Below, piece by piece: positions 18,704 through 27,194 of a stretch of 64,000 nucleotides of DNA. The position numbers and the translations under genes were made by a program. The notes beneath the pieces were generated by a model. That model was not told the origin of the DNA and made no database searches. It was given only the letters and a program-made list of their open reading frames with translations. How positions within the stretch are numbered: the stretch's first letter is position 1; every line of letters starts with the position of its first letter. The DNA is from Bradyrhizobium acaciae (GTDB taxonomy: Bacteria > Pseudomonadota > Alphaproteobacteria > Rhizobiales > Xanthobacteraceae): positions 1-64,000 of the forward strand of contig NZ_JACMYK010000014.1 of the NCBI RefSeq assembly GCF_020889785.1. Direction: 5' to 3'.

Positions 18704-19917
18704 GTTTCACCATCGGTTAAGCCTTGTACCGTCCGAACGCACGTACTGTACCAACCATTGCGCACGCAACGAGCTGTTCCGTTTCGGTTTCCGAAAGCGT
18801 TATGAGTTCGGAAGGAGTAGCTGCCTTGCGAATTAACGCTACACATCGGCGGGTTAAATCTAATCCAAGTTGGATTGTTCGACCTATCCCAGCGATGCGT
18901 TGCGAGTTCCGGTCTGCCGTCAGAACTCGCTCGGACTGAACTTATTCGGGGCAGTGAACAAACCATGTCACGAATCCTGACACGTCCGAGCTCGCGACCC
19001 GAACCGGTCAGAACGTGACTGTCGCATTAGCTGCACCGCGGCGCTGCTCCGGTTGCCGTGACGCGCGCCACATCAATCGGCAATGGCGTTGGAAAGGTTC
19101 GTGCGTATCGAACAATTGTGATGCAATTGCATCACACTCGCTGCCATGTTGCGCGTTTGTCCGTTTCGTGCCGAAGTTGCGCGCGAATGGCAAACAGTAA
19201 TCTGCCAACATGACTTTCTGCGAGTGCAAGAGTGCCCAGCGCAAGGCTCGTCCTCTCATCGGGCCTTCCTGTAAAGCGTTTTTCGGGCGCAAGAGATTAG
19301 AGATTAAAGGCGCTAGTGTCTCTGTGCGATGTCAACGATTCAGCTGCGGCAGCAGCGCCGGAGTGGGCGAGCATGTGGAGATCAGGCCAGAAATGCCAGT
19401 TCTATTTGACTGGTGGCAGCTGTGGCTCGACTTTGAGAACGCTCATTTAGCAACGTCCCTGAGACGTTTGAGCCTGCGCTGGTGGTCGTGGTGGCCCAAA
19501 TCGAAAGGCGCCTTCCCAACGCTCCTCTTCATCGCGTTGACCGACTCGGCGGTAAGTATCGCGGTGGTTTGCCGCTCTGCACAGCATGCCGTAGAACGTC
19601 CTGCAAATACGTCGCGCTCCAGTGGCCCGCGTCAGATTGCTGGACAAAGACTTGATCGATTCGGCGGCCGCGTGGCCAGGATAGCCGCTTGAGCGGACAA
19701 GATGTGACTTATAAAAGCCGAAGCGACGACCGCCGTTTACGTGATCGAAGCGTTCCGAGATCCGGACTGGCACCTCCGATTGACAGGCTGCAGCCATGGG
19801 AAGGCGCAAAGGTTGCCTGTCGCTCTGCTTGAGGGCAAGCAGCTGCGTTCTAAAAGGATCAAAGATTGCGCGGCGTTCCCTCGTCTTCCCTTTCGATGCC
19901 ATAGGCTGGATCGAGCC
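18704..19917. other. Long stretch without supported gene
   Basis: A plus-strand frame at 19210-19692 contains a Trp-rich patch (LFDWWQLWLDFENAHLATSL) that could be a relic of a coding region, but start and domain support are lacking. No promoter element for bioF was recognised. Confidence 0.4.
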
Positions 19918-21069
19918 ATGAACTTAACTCAACCAAGCAAGCTTGAGCGCTATGCCGCGGCCGTCGATGCTATGAGAGAAGAGGGCCGGCGGTGGGGCCG
20001 CAGGTCACGCGCAGGTGTTGATTTTGCCTCCAGCGATTATCTGGCACTGGCGAGCGCGCCACGTATGAAGGAGGCTCTGTTCGCGACGCTCAAGGCTGGA
20101 ACGCCAATCGGAGCTGGCGGGTCACGGCTCCTGCGCGGCAATTGCGAGGAACACGAAGCTCTCGAAACGGAAGCGGCGCGCTTCTTTCGGGCGGAGACAG
20201 CGCTGTTCTTCGGTAGCGGGTACATCGCAAACTTCGCTGTTCTGACAACGCTGCCGCAGCGAGGCGATCTGCTGGTTCTCGATTCGCTCGTGCACGCCAG
20301 CCTTCATGAAGGCGCGCGCGTCGGCCGAGCTGAGTTCCGGATAGCAGCCCATAATGATCCTCAATCTGTTGAAGACACGATTGGCAATTGGCGCGCCAAA
20401 GGCGGCGTAGGGCGCGTCTGGATCGTGGTCGAGAGCCTCTACAGTATAGACGGTGACTTGGCGGCGCTTGCAGATCTGGTTGAAATCGCTAAACGTTACG
20501 AGGCGTTCCTGGTTGTGGATGAGTCCCATGCCACAGGCATTTACGGCGAGCAGGGGCGGGGGCTCACAGCGCCCTACCAGGGACGCGAATATATTCTGGT
20601 GGTCCACACCTGCGGTAAGGCTCTAGGCGCGGCCGGTGCTCTTGTCACTGCGTCCAGCGTATTGCGCGATTTCATGATCAATCGCTGCCGTCCATTTATT
20701 TTCGCCACCGCGCCATCGCCCCTGATGGCAATCGCTGTTCGGCAGGCGCTTTTGATTGTACAGGAGGAGCCTGAGCGGCGGCGACGCCTGATCGATCTTA
20801 TCAATTTTGCACACCGTCAGCTCGCCATCTGCGGCCGCCCGACCCGTTCGAGCTCACAGATCGTTCCCTACAGGGTCGGTAACAACGCTCGCACGATGCG
20901 GCTGGCCGCAGCACTGCAGGCGCGCGGTTTTGATGTCCGAACAATACGACCGCCGGTGCCCCCGAGCAGGGCAAGATTGCGGATTTCGTTAACACTTAAT
21001 GTCGAGCCAGATGATGTATCCGAGATGATCGATGCGTTGGTCGAAGAGACCTGGGGTAAGCTACGATGA
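19918..21069 (+). CDS. bioF: 8-amino-7-oxononanoate synthase
   Basis: 383 residues of the alpha-oxoamine synthase family. Key points are GTPIGAGGSRLLRGNCEEHE (61-80), the stacking H127 in LDSLVHASLHEGAR, D201/H204 in VVDESHATGIYG and the PLP lysine K234 in VHTCGKALGAAGA. It joins pimeloyl-ACP or -CoA with alanine in the first committed step of biotin synthesis. The frame is open to 19741, but the ATG at 19918 matches the family length. Rhizobial islands often carry bioF with bioD, bioA and bioZ. Here nothing of those genes follows, so this is a lone copy. 2-amino-3-ketobutyrate CoA ligase or 5-aminolevulinate synthase are less likely alternatives. Confidence 0.8.
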   Translation: MNLTQPSKLERYAAAVDAMREEGRRWGRRSRAGVDFASSDYLALASAPRMKEALFATLKAGTPIGAGGSRLLRGNCEEHEALETEAARFFRAETALFFGSGYIANFAVLTTLPQRGDLLVLDSLVHASLHEGARVGRAEFRIAAHNDPQSVEDTIGNWRAKGGVGRVWIVVESLYSIDGDLAALADLVEIAKRYEAFLVVDESHATGIYGEQGRGLTAPYQGREYILVVHTCGKALGAAGALVTASSVLRDFMINRCRPFIFATAPSPLMAIAVRQALLIVQEEPERRRRLIDLINFAHRQLAICGRPTRSSSQIVPYRVGNNARTMRLAAALQARGFDVRTIRPPVPPSRARLRISLTLNVEPDDVSEMIDALVEETWGKLR

Positions 21070-21289
21070 GGTTCCACAATCGTGATGCTGGTCGATATTC
21101 GGATCGGTCAACGATCCTCCAAGGAATGCGCCGGCGCGCGCAAATCCTCCCGCCGATCGGTGATCACAAGTCCTGCGCTCGTTAGTTCCGCTTTATGCGA
21201 CGCAAATATAAACTCGACTTAAAGTCGACGAGGCTGCTCATTACGGTACTGGCGGCCGCTTCGTTGGCTGACGAAAGAGAAAAAGCCCC

Positions 21290-21382
21290 ATGTCGACGCG
21301 AGTAGCACTCTTCGTATCATCGCTGGGCTGGACCGCCATCGCCATCGCAATTCTCCTGTATGTAATCTTTAGTCCTGCTTGA
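21290..21382 (+). CDS. Putative 30-residue single-span membrane peptide
   Basis: The frame MSTRVALFVSSLGWTAIAIA continues with ILLYVIFSPA and stops. It is a short basic N-terminus followed by one clean hydrophobic helix, the layout of small membrane proteins such as oxidase accessory peptides. A purine-rich stretch (GAAAGAGAAAAAG) precedes the ATG instead of a strict ribosome site. It lies 220 bases after bioF. No homologue is recognised. Confidence 0.35.
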   Translation: MSTRVALFVSSLGWTAIAIAILLYVIFSPA

Positions 21383-21948
21383 TGGCCAAAGGTCGGACGA
21401 TCCGCGTCGGATGGCTTCTCAGGCTGTTCGATATTGAAGGCTTACATGCCGGCCGATCGGCGGATCGCCCCGCGTCACGGTCGACAATCAGGTTCATGAA
21501 TGTCGTTGGAGCAGCATCGCTGGGGCCCCTGTTAAGCACGAGTGATCGGGCCCCGAAGACGGCCAAGCTCGGCAGGTGACTATCATCTGATGATGGATCG
21601 AGAAAGCAACGCCGAGGGATGGCAGGTGCATGAGGAGACGGCATACGAGGCCTCATTCGCCGTTCCCCACGGCACCCAATCCGCCCCGGGCAAATGGTCG
21701 AGAGACTGAACCACTTGGGTCTCCTGCCTGACGCTGACCAGCCGAGATATGACCTATGAGATCAAAGGGCATCCCTATACAGCCGCGCTGGACCCCTCTA
21801 GCGGCGGGCGTCTCATTCATAACGCTCCAGAGGACCAAAATATTGGAGCTGGGGCCAGTGAGGTTACCAGATTTCGGAGCATTTATTTCGAGAGGCGTAG
21901 AGGGTTCCCGCTTAACACCGGCTGGGCGATCGCGCGAAGGCATCAGCG
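21383..21948. other. Intergenic region, nothing recognised
   Basis: It lies between convergent transcription units (the small plus-strand frame and the leftward carbonic anhydrase). No terminator with a clear T-run was seen. Confidence 0.4.
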
Positions 21949-22692
21949 TCAGCTCAATACGTCGACCCTGCCGGTTTCGAGCCGATATAGACCGCCGACG
22001 ATCTTTAGTGTTTTCTGCTCGACAGCCGGGTTCAGGATCGGGCTGGCGGATTTGAGCTTATTGACGTTGTCGATCACATTCTGCCGGATCACATCGGCCG
22101 AACTGTCACCTGGCTGGTGGCGCGCCCCTCTTACGGCAGGCGCGAGCGCGCTGACGAGGGAGCGGATATGTCCCGGCGCCGGCTTGCCTTCGTCAAGCGA
22201 GTTGATGGTAGCGTCTATCGCGCCGCAGTGATCGTGACCGAGTACCATGATCAACGGCGTGTTTAGTGCAGCAACAGCATACTCCAGGCTACCTAGCGTG
22301 TCATCGTTGACGAAGTTACCGGCCAGGCGGCATACGAATAAATCACCAAGTCCGCTGTCGAAGACAAGCTCGGGCGCTACCCGCGAATCGGCGCAGCTCA
22401 GAACCGCCGCATATGGATTCTGACCATTGACTAGAAGTCGGCGCTCGCGTTCGAGATCGCGCCCTCGCGACACGCTCTGTACATAACGGTCGTTACCCTC
22501 AATCAGCCGCTTCAGCGCAGTATCGGGCGAGAGCTGGTTATCCTGCTTCGGCGGTGCTGTTGCTTGCTTCGCGGCGACAATGTTGCCGGCAAACGGAACG
22601 ACCAACGCCGAGACAGCGAACAGCAACAGCGAGCGGCGCGAAGGCGCGACGTCGGCCGGATAGGGGGTGCCCTGTGTATGGTTTGCATGCAT
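21949..22692 (-). CDS. Beta-class carbonic anhydrase, exported
   Basis: 247 residues. Zinc ligands and the Asp-Arg dyad are all present: C100, D102 and R104 in SCADSRVAPE, H153 and C156 in VLGHDHCGA. An N-terminal SRRSLLLFAVSALVVPFAG stretch (residues 18-36) ending in an NIVAAKQA cleavage-like site resembles a twin-arginine signal, so the enzyme probably works in the periplasm, interconverting CO2 and bicarbonate. It starts 10 bases after the stop of the nuclease gene, with AGGTG as ribosome site, so the two form an operon. Confidence 0.9.
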   Translation of the reverse strand: MHANHTQGTPYPADVAPSRRSLLLFAVSALVVPFAGNIVAAKQATAPPKQDNQLSPDTALKRLIEGNDRYVQSVSRGRDLERERRLLVNGQNPYAAVLSCADSRVAPELVFDSGLGDLFVCRLAGNFVNDDTLGSLEYAVAALNTPLIMVLGHDHCGAIDATINSLDEGKPAPGHIRSLVSALAPAVRGARHQPGDSSADVIRQNVIDNVNKLKSASPILNPAVEQKTLKIVGGLYRLETGRVDVLS

Positions 22693-22702
22693 GGTAGAAC
22701 AC

Positions 22703-23428
22703 CTATCGCGCGGCTCTATGCCACCCCATGGCTTCGGCCTCGTTTTCGCTGCAGAACCAGCGTTCAGCCGGCTTCTTCGTCATGTCGATTTGTCCGTAAC
22801 TGATTTGCCCCGGAGAGTGATACGTGCGCTCACCAGTACCGTCGACGGTGCCCTTTATCAGGCAGTCGGGCGAGGGTGGGTCAGATAGCAGAGCGGATCC
22901 GAGCAGGAGTTCCTGGGCCTTGTTCGGCACCGAGCTCGCGCCGACAACAATCGTGCTCTTGTTGCGGTGGCGCCAGTCCCAGGGGGTGATGAATGCCCCC
23001 GACCACAAGCCGGCAAAGGCATTGCTCGCCACCACCTCATTGATAACGTAAACATGGGTGGATGGATCGGATGATAGTGCCCAACCGGAGCTTACCATCC
23101 AGGCGTTCACGTCCTGGCCCTCGATGAAGCAACTGCCGAGAGACCTGCCGTACTTGTCGACTCCTGCGGTCTGACAATCCCATATTCGTCCATTCGAGTA
23201 GTTGATAAGTGCGTCACGAGCAGCTACCCCGCAGGCCCATTTCCGACCATGAGCATCCAGGCAAATCTGATCGGTCTCAGGGGCCTCGATACCCGAGAGC
23301 CGAATCCGCGTTTGCTCGATTTCTATCATGTTGGCGTCGAGGATTTGGGGAGTACCGCTCAGTTTCGCCGCACAAACAGGAGACGCGATGATAGCGAGCA
23401 ATGCTGCCATCATTACGCGGTACTTCAT
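22703..23428 (-). CDS. Exported thermonuclease-like (SNase-fold) protein
   Basis: 241 residues from the ATG at 23426-23428 (AAGGA eight bases upstream). A Sec signal peptide (MKYRVMMAALLAIIASPVCA) is followed by a staphylococcal-nuclease-type OB fold (IRLSGIEAPETDQIC, then ACGVAARDALINY, CQTAGVDKYGRSLGSCFIEG and DVNAWMVSSGWAL). The RLxGIxAPE and KYGR motifs match the family's active-site arginine and substrate loop. The C-terminal ~80 residues carry extra cysteines. It is the first gene of the pair with carbonic anhydrase. Whether it is a true nuclease or a catalytically weak relative cannot be judged. Confidence 0.8.
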   Translation of the reverse strand: MKYRVMMAALLAIIASPVCAAKLSGTPQILDANMIEIEQTRIRLSGIEAPETDQICLDAHGRKWACGVAARDALINYSNGRIWDCQTAGVDKYGRSLGSCFIEGQDVNAWMVSSGWALSSDPSTHVYVINEVVASNAFAGLWSGAFITPWDWRHRNKSTIVVGASSVPNKAQELLLGSALLSDPPSPDCLIKGTVDGTGERTYHSPGQISYGQIDMTKKPAERWFCSENEAEAMGWHRAAR

Positions 23429-24288
23429 CCTGGTATCCTTTCGCTCTTGGTTCATCGGGTTACAAAATTCCAGCGATCTGGTGGCGTCACAGCCGACTGC
23501 TTGACCGCAAAGGTCCGTCATCTGGTCAGCACCGTTCGACGATGCTTTTGTGGAAGCTTGCTTTTCAGGCTACGACCTGACGCTGGGTGAGATTCAAGAG
23601 ATTTCTTTTGGGAGGCATTTTCCGAAGTGCTGCTGGCATCTGAAGCTCAACTCTGCCACTCCCCGATCAAATCTCCCGCTCTGAACCTGAAGAAGAGATC
23701 GCGCATGTTTCAGCGCGGGGCTCGCGTCCCAAGAATGCGGTGCTTGACACGGCATTTCTCCAAGGGCTCGGGAGAACCGAACGGGTGCTAGTCTTCGCCG
23801 CCAAGCGGAAGAATCCGCGTTGCTGAACCTCATTGACTGCTATCGTTCGACAGAACTGAACGCGGTTCACATGGTGGAGGCCTGGACAGGGCACGATAGG
23901 AGTGATTGCTCAAAGAGATCGGACTCCCGCTTGGTCTCACGGTATAAAGCCACCATGCTTCACTCACACGGTGGCCCGTATCCGCGACCTTATGCGCTCC
24001 GAAATGCTGCGGGCGAATAACTTCCACTACGCCTGGCTGGCCTTTATGCTCGAGCGGAAGAAAGCGCGGCTCGGCATTGACGAGCGTGCGGACTGACGAG
24101 ACCGGTTTTTGCGGGCTTGCGGTGCAAAGGCGTCCTCGCGAGTGGGGACGTGGTTGTCATTTCAGAGCGATGAATCAATCCACAACACGTGTCGGCACTC
24201 AGGGCATTGCGGCAGTTAGCGCTGGCCGGGCTTAGGCGACTCACCCTAATACTCATGTTTAATTGCCTCGCTGCACAATGGGATTGAA
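23429..24288. other. Stretch without supported gene
   Basis: Only fragmentary frames, for example one ending in LERKKARLGIDERAD at 24096, that look like leftovers of coding sequence and cannot be assigned. Confidence 0.4.
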
Positions 24289-24471
24289 ATGATTGTGGCC
24301 ACCCCTGAACTGCCGGTCTCATATTACGCGCTTGAAGTCGACGGCCGACTCAAAGCCGAATTCGTAACCAGAGATGGCGCCCGAGCTGGTGGAGCAGAAC
24401 TAAAGAAGCGTTTTCCCACGCTTCAAATCAAGATCTATGACGCGCAGACGAATGCGCGCGAGGAAGTTTAG
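24289..24471 (+). CDS. Small orphan protein, paralogue of 55691-56041
   Basis: 60 residues: YYALEVDGRLKAEFVTRDGA, then RAGGAELKKRFPTLQIKIYD. A second copy at 55.7 kb shares the pattern V-DG-LK-EF-TRDGA-AG-ELKK--P-LQ---YDA. Two diverged copies in one island indicate a real protein family. It is predicted to be soluble, with two or three beta strands and a helix. No named domain is recognised. Confidence 0.6.
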   Translation: MIVATPELPVSYYALEVDGRLKAEFVTRDGARAGGAELKKRFPTLQIKIYDAQTNAREEV

Positions 24472-24903
24472 ATCAGGCTCAATTCCATCTTCGATCCTCG
24501 CAGCAAGGCTGCGGAGCTCCCCGCCGGGGGCACTCGGGAAAGGGGCCCGCCGCCATCGAGGATGCCGGCGTCGCTATCACTGCCCCGTTCCCGGGGTCCC
24601 TCTTAATCCGGTCTCGTCGCTGCACTCGCTCCCGCGGGTGCTTGTTGGTCGCGCGATGCGCTGCGCGCACGCCGGATCTGGCTTGGCGTCAGCATCCCTC
24701 GCTTGGTCCATGAAAGGTGAATGGCGCTCTGGCGAGAGCTCGGACGTGTCTTTTTGTACCGGTTCCGCCGCGGCTACTCGTCTGAAGCGGCAAGAGCCAT
24801 CCTGATGCCTGGCTTTTCCGATTGGGGCTTGCAGGCGGGAGCCAGGCTTGCCCCAGCTGGTATTGCTGGACGCATCAATTTCCAGCCCGGGGTCCTGCTG
24901 TCG
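24472..24903. other. Intergenic region, nothing recognised
   Basis: Between convergent genes. The only clear structure is the palindrome immediately to its right. Confidence 0.4.
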
Positions 24904-24928
24904 GCCCTAAGCGCTCAGCGCTTAGGGC
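24904..24928 (-). terminator. Perfect 12-bp palindrome at the end of the exported-protein gene
   Basis: GCCCTAAGCGCT and AGCGCTTAGGGC are separated by one base. The stop codon of the leftward gene (24915-24917) lies in the palindrome. It would form a very tight stem in the transcript. There is no long T-run after it, so it may also protect the 3' end. Confidence 0.5.
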
Positions 24929-25772
24929 TGCCATCCTGATCATTTGTCGAGGCCTTTCGAACCCCCTCCAGCGCGTCCCGTTCGTTTGGCTCTATATGAT
25001 GGAACCAGGAGCCGGGAGGAAAAGTCGCAATCCTCTTGGCAAGGAAAGATTGCGGCTCCCATTCGTGTCCCTCGCGCTTCTCGAAGGTGATGACCCCATT
25101 TTCGGTAAAGTCGCGGGGGCCTGGTATGTTGCAATTCACCAGCAGCAGAACGCGCCACCGGTGCGCTTTCTCGGCAGGCTTGTCATTCGCCGCCGTAACG
25201 TAATCCACGACAACAGGTTCGATGATATGACAACGGCCGTGCCGGAGAAGATTTCCGAGCTTGCCCTGCGCGGTCGTCACAAAGTTGAAATTGACCGGAT
25301 CATGCAGAAAACCAAGGTTTACGTCTTTTTCGCCGTCGGTGACTTCACTGGCGATGAGTGAAAGCGCCAGGGCGCGCCAGCCGAGTTCAATGGGCTTTGC
25401 ATAGGGAGACGCAACTTCAATCTTTCCGTCGGTCCCGACTTTCCAGGTAATAACGTAATGTTCGTCTGAACTGTTATCCTGATGTCTGGTCCAGGAAAGA
25501 TAAACATACTCTGTGTGGTCGATGCCTTCGGCGATTCCCCAGTTTCGCGGGACGAAGTGCGCCACTTTGGAGACCTTTGAGACAATGTGTTCGATTGTCT
25601 CACCGTCTCGTGCTCGCCAGGTAGACTTGACGCGTTCGACGAGCGCGTTTTCGCCGGCTTGCGCACTGTTGACCGCCGCAACCAGCCCAACAAGGAAAAT
25701 CAGCGATTGACAAAGACGGTACACGCCTCTTGCAGACATTCTCTTCATAACGGCCGGACCATCGGTTTTCAT
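24915..25772 (-). CDS. Exported hypothetical protein
   Basis: 285 residues, or 277 if the second ATG (25746-25748, MKRMSARGVYRL) is used. The N-terminus has a Sec signal (LCQSLIFLVGLVAAVNSAQA) with an AQA-type cleavage site. The mature part is about 250 residues, beta-rich, with two cysteines (GRCHIIEP and LVNCNIPGP) that could form a disulphide. No domain is recognised. It stands alone, leftward, ending in a palindromic stem. Location is predicted to be periplasmic. Confidence 0.65.
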   Translation of the reverse strand: MKTDGPAVMKRMSARGVYRLCQSLIFLVGLVAAVNSAQAGENALVERVKSTWRARDGETIEHIVSKVSKVAHFVPRNWGIAEGIDHTEYVYLSWTRHQDNSSDEHYVITWKVGTDGKIEVASPYAKPIELGWRALALSLIASEVTDGEKDVNLGFLHDPVNFNFVTTAQGKLGNLLRHGRCHIIEPVVVDYVTAANDKPAEKAHRWRVLLLVNCNIPGPRDFTENGVITFEKREGHEWEPQSFLAKRIATFPPGSWFHHIEPNERDALEGVRKASTNDQDGSPKR

Positions 25773-26302
25773 CTACGCGTCAAAGCGGCAGCCTTCAATC
25801 TGTCCTCGATTGGAAGAAGTTAGCGGCAACGTGACGCGGGCGCCTGCCGATGTCCCGCGCGAGCAGGCGCTGTCCGCTCGATGTCACGCGCCGCTAACTT
25901 CAGTGGGCCAGCTACAAATCATTTTGCTGTGCTGGACCTGCCCAGGGGGAGGAGCCTGGGCACCTTGAGCCTGCATCCTTCGTGCCAGGAAATACCTGGC
26001 AAATCGCGCCGGATTAGTGCAGCGTTTGTCCGCTTTCCGACCTCCGCTCGCTTCAATGTTTGCATTCCGCCGATCCGCGCGGGCTTGGCGCAGGCGAAGG
26101 CCGCGGTGATCTATGGATAAAAATCGGGAAGCATTTGTAAATGCTATCGACCGTCCTCGCGGTATGGTCACCCAAACGCCCGCGATCTCTACCGGCTCGC
26201 AGATGCTAATAAGTAAAAAACGCTCATCACCGGCGGGCGTGTGGAATCGTTCGGAAGCGAGGTATCGTCAGGCAGGCAATGATATGGAGCGCCCGTATCT
26301 GC
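25773..26302. other. Intergenic region, nothing recognised
   Basis: No supported gene or control element. Confidence 0.4.
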
Positions 26303-26608
26303 CTAAGTGCTCGGCCAATCGTCCAGCCATCTCGGCTCCGCATTCATGGTTTGATCAGCCGCTGTTTCCAATCGCGCCGGCCGGTAAGCGAGAAACGATC
26401 TAATCGCGCTACTTCCTCTCGAGTTGCTCGACATTCTCGAGAGCATCTGTCTGACGGATTGATTCATGAACTCTTTCACCAACAACCCGAACAGGCGGAC
26501 CGCAAAGACGGTGACAGCAAAGACGCCAACTGCGCTCCAAGCAGCCATTTTCAGTGCGGGTTTCCCAGTGCTCAAGTTCCTGCGCATTGTCGGCATCACG
26601 GACCGCAA
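26303..26608 (-). CDS. Possible small membrane protein
   Basis: About 101 residues with one clear hydrophobic helix (MAAWSAVGVFAVTVFAVRLF) followed by an amphipathic, basic region (GLLVKEFMNQSVRQMLSRM). There is no ribosome site close to any of its ATGs. It may be a real single-span protein or a chance frame. Confidence 0.25.
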   Translation of the reverse strand: MRSVMPTMRRNLSTGKPALKMAAWSAVGVFAVTVFAVRLFGLLVKEFMNQSVRQMLSRMSSNSRGSSAIRSFLAYRPARLETAADQTMNAEPRWLDDWPST

Positions 26609-26904
26609 GTCGCCTACTAAGATTGGTTGGCACGCAGATCAACATGCGCGCCGGGCATGCTGATGGTTTGCGGCATTTTTTTGCGCCGAGGCGGCCGTTC
26701 TTGACTGTCGAAAGACAGGAATGCCCGCACGCTCGAAGCGCCGCGACTTGAGCCTTCGACAATCCTTTCGACAGCTATATTGGAGAGAGCTTCCACTCGT
26801 GGTCCGCCTTCGATGAATCGCCATTTGAGTCGTCGATGACGGCAGCATTAACGTGAGAGATTCATGTGAGAGGTTGACGGAAGAGGTCTGTTGCAGATAA
26901 TCGA
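26609..26904. other. Upstream region of the cobalamin riboswitch
   Basis: No gene supported. The metE promoter should lie at its right end, but no confident -35/-10 was assigned. Confidence 0.4.
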
Positions 26905-27082
26905 AATGTAGAGGTTCTCCGGTCCCGCTGGATCCGGAGCTAAGAGGGAAGCCGGTGAACAGGCCGGCGCTGCCCCCGCAACTGTAAGCGGCGAGCCGCT
27001 GTCCAACAAAGTCACTGAAGCCCGTGCGGCTTCGGGAAGGCCGGACAGCGGCGATGACCCGCGAGCCAGGAGACCTGCCTCA
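26905..27082 (+). promoter_or_regulatory. Cobalamin (AdoCbl/B12) riboswitch
   Basis: The hallmark blocks occur in order: GAGGTTC at 26911, GGGAAGCCGGTGAA near 26948, the B12-box partner GCTGCCCCCGCAACTGTAAG near 26970, GGGAAGGCCGGACAGCGG near 27033, and the B12 box GATGACCCGCGAGCCAGGAG with ACCTGCCT at 27054-27080. It lies about 110 bases upstream of the metE ATG, so vitamin B12 should switch off the B12-independent enzyme. Confidence 0.92.
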
Positions 27083-27194
27083 ACCACATGTACGTCCACG
27101 GGCGGGGTGTCCCGGTGGTACGCCAAGCAGCCGCCCTCGGGCGATCGTGCTTGCGTCCGCCATGGCCTTTGCCCCCAACTACGGGGTTAGCGCT

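Noticed and set aside
19210..19692. 160-codon frame with a Trp-rich patch
   Set aside because: No start signal or domain; more likely chance or an old relic.
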